A DNA stretch of 8,325 bases, from NCBI GenBank assembly GCA_003558195.1, contig PWMM01000098.1, positions 1 to 8,325 on the forward strand, read 5' to 3'. The position numbers and the translations under genes were made by a program. Every line of letters starts with the position of its first letter. Positions within the stretch are counted from its first letter, which is position 1. This document shows, piece after piece, positions 7,272 through 8,325 of this stretch. Origin of the DNA: Syntrophomonadaceae bacterium. GTDB lineage: Bacteria; Bacillota; Dethiobacteria; DTU022. The notes below the pieces were generated by a model. It did not search any database, had not been told where the DNA came from, and worked only from the letters and a program-made list of their open reading frames with translations.

Positions 7272-7280
7272 AAAGGAAGG
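7272..7280 (+). promoter_or_regulatory. Ribosome binding site of the CPBP gene
   Basis: AAAGGAAGG precedes ATG 7285 by 4 bases, or 8 if AAGGA is the pairing core. The 72-bp gap after the ABC gene holds no terminator hairpin, so read-through from the ABC gene is likely. Confidence 0.7.
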
Positions 7281-7284
7281 TTCT

Positions 7285-8004
7285 ATGAAGCGGATAGGGA
7301 TAGGCTATTCTATAGTATTGTTTTTAATTCCAGGGATACTGTTTTGGATTCATCTTAACTGGACGATACCCTTTTTTTCGAATCAATTACAGTGGAGCAA
7401 TTATGCCGTATGGATCATTATTGGCACTTTATTCCTCTTTGGACCATTATTCTTGGTTACCCTGCTTTTATTGAAAAAGGATGGTTATAAGTTGGAATTG
7501 GACAGTGTTTTGTACCGATTACGCATTAAAAAAATGAGTAGAAGCGACTGGCTTTGGACTGGATTAAGCCTGCTTTCAGCAATAGCTATCGCCGGGGTTA
7601 TAGTTATTATCCTGGTGATTTCTCCCCTTGGTATTGATGCCTCTGCCTTAGAAGAAATATCTCCGATTAAAACAAACAAACTGGTTGGGGCGGAACAATA
7701 CATTCTGTTTTTGCTGCCCCTTTTCTTTTTCTTTAATTATGTGGGTGAAGAGATGTTATGGAGGGGTTATATATTGCCTCGGCAGGAAATTACTTTTGGA
7801 AAATATGCCTGGGCTTTTAATGGGTTTTTGCATGCACTTTTTCACTTGCCCTTTGGGTTGCTTACTCATGTTGTCTCAATACCGATTTACCTGGTTATGC
7901 CTTTTGTAGTTTACAAGACCAGGAATACAACTACGGCGATTTTTATACATGCCCTGCTTGGTGCTCCCATGCAGATCCTTGTGGCTCTGGGAGTAATTTC
8001 ATAA
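7285..8004 (+). CDS. CPBP family intramembrane protease homologue (CAAX/Abi type)
   Basis: A 239-residue integral membrane protein of the CPBP family (PF02517), which includes type II CAAX prenyl endopeptidases and bacteriocin self-immunity proteins. Hydrophobic segments lie near residues 5-25, 41-63, 90-113, 138-152 and then continuously to the C-terminus. Motif 1 is EE-MLW-R (E155, E156, R160). Motif 2 is the His of FLHALFHLP (H187, with H183 where Phe/Trp is common four residues earlier). Motif 3 is H222 in IFIHALLG, but the Asn usually four residues later (HxxxN) is Gly226. The Glu/Arg and His residues thought to form the glutamate-base active site are retained, so activity is possible but the Asn change leaves doubt. 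It is the last gene of the cassette. Role as maturation protease, immunity factor or membrane-protein regulator is unresolved; the neighbouring serine hydrolase and ABC-like protein favour an envelope or peptide-related job. Confidence 0.9.
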   Translation: MKRIGIGYSIVLFLIPGILFWIHLNWTIPFFSNQLQWSNYAVWIIIGTLFLFGPLFLVTLLLLKKDGYKLELDSVLYRLRIKKMSRSDWLWTGLSLLSAIAIAGVIVIILVISPLGIDASALEEISPIKTNKLVGAEQYILFLLPLFFFFNYVGEEMLWRGYILPRQEITFGKYAWAFNGFLHALFHLPFGLLTHVVSIPIYLVMPFVVYKTRNTTTAIFIHALLGAPMQILVALGVIS

Positions 8005-8021
8005 AGCTTTTTAAGCTGTTT
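8005..8021. terminator. Weak hairpin between convergent genes
   Basis: AGCTT (8005-8009) pairs with AAGCT (8013-8017) around TTT, followed by GTTTT. The stem is only 5 bp and AT-rich, so this is a weak candidate terminator for the plus-strand cassette in the 42-bp gap before the convergent gene. Confidence 0.25.
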
Positions 8022-8046
8022 TGGGTAATTAGTGTTTCCAGGCAGG

Positions 8047-8325
8047 CTAAACTTCAATCTTAGAGAAAAGATAAGCTCCGACTATCACCAAAAGAACCAT
8101 ACACAGGGCCAAAACATTAAAACTGGTCCAGAACCCAATATCATAAGTGCCGAGTAAAGCACCGCGCAACCCGTCAACCCCGTAAGATAGGGGATTAAAC
8201 TGAACAATCGTGCCCAGGGCCGGTGGTAAATTATGAATAGGGAACAATGCCCCGGAAAGGAAGGATAAAGGCATAACTAAAAAGTTCATGATCAACTGGA
8301 AGCCGTGCATATCTTCAAGGAGTGA
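8047..8325 (-). CDS. ABC-2 type transporter permease, C-terminal end
   Basis: Minus-strand frame ending at TAG 8049-8047. The frame is open through the right edge, so the visible 92 residues are the C-terminal end of a longer gene. An internal Met at 8310 is not the start, because the upstream codons continue the family sequence. The residues show the family hallmark region: a membrane helix (about 11-30, IMNFLVMPLSFLSGALFPI), then NLPPALGTIVQFNPLSYGVDGLRGALLG, then a final helix (about 66-86) and a short charged tail. This pattern is typical of DrrB/NodJ-like ABC-2 permeases (PF01061/PF12698), which pair with a separate ATPase to export drugs, lipids or polysaccharide. The ATPase is probably encoded beyond the edge, upstream on this strand. 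It faces the CPBP gene tail to tail, so it is not part of that transcript and is an unlikely partner of the mini ATPase at 6658. Confidence 0.88.
   Translation of the reverse strand, partial: SLLEDMHGFQLIMNFLVMPLSFLSGALFPIHNLPPALGTIVQFNPLSYGVDGLRGALLGTYDIGFWTSFNVLALCMVLLVIVGAYLFSKIEV

Noticed and set aside
7685..7909. Plus-strand frame of 74 codons inside the CPBP gene
   Set aside because: It is a shifted-frame shadow of the CPBP coding sequence, which carries clear family motifs in the main frame.
8308..8310. ATG as a true start giving an 87-residue small membrane protein
   Set aside because: The frame stays open upstream to the window edge, and the visible part matches only the C-terminal end of ABC-2 permeases, so this is an internal Met.

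Overview
The window looks like a chromosomal segment from a Gram-positive, probably clostridial (Peptococcaceae-like) bacterium. The grounds are strong AAGGAGG-type ribosome binding sites, mid-to-low GC with many AT-rich stretches, a secretion signal followed by a membrane anchor, and a very large MalT-like/BTAD regulator of a kind common in Firmicutes and Chloroflexi. This assignment is an inference from style; there is no rRNA or marker gene to confirm it.

Layout: (1) positions 1-574, minus strand: the N-terminal 191 residues of an unrecognised, probably beta-rich protein that runs off the left edge. (2) 575-1067: a divergent intergenic region with candidate promoters for both directions, a 15-bp inverted repeat, and an imperfect direct repeat just before the regulator gene. 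(3) 1068-4466, plus strand: a roughly 1,130-residue regulator with a STAND ATPase, a long TPR array, a short HEAT-like block, and a C-terminal winged helix plus BTAD domain. A clean intrinsic terminator follows at 4515-4538. (4) 4672-8004, plus strand: a closely spaced three-gene cassette. It encodes a secreted/membrane-anchored beta-lactamase-fold serine hydrolase, a shortened ABC ATPase lacking the signature motif, and a CPBP (CAAX/Abi) intramembrane protease homologue. (5) 8047-8325, minus strand: the C-terminal end of an ABC-2 type permease that converges on the cassette and runs off the right edge.

How the genes may work together (inference): the regulator is an ATP-dependent signal-sensing switch placed immediately upstream of an envelope cassette. 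The serine hydrolase would act outside the membrane on a D-amino-acid-containing, peptide or ester substrate, and the CPBP protein would act inside the membrane. Both families occur in peptide-antibiotic or bacteriocin modification and immunity loci. The most unusual item is the mini ABC ATPase. It keeps Walker A, Walker B and the flanking LolD/MacB-like strands, but has lost about 50 residues covering the helical subdomain and LSGGQ signature, its H-loop His is Cys, and no cognate permease is encoded next to it on the same strand.
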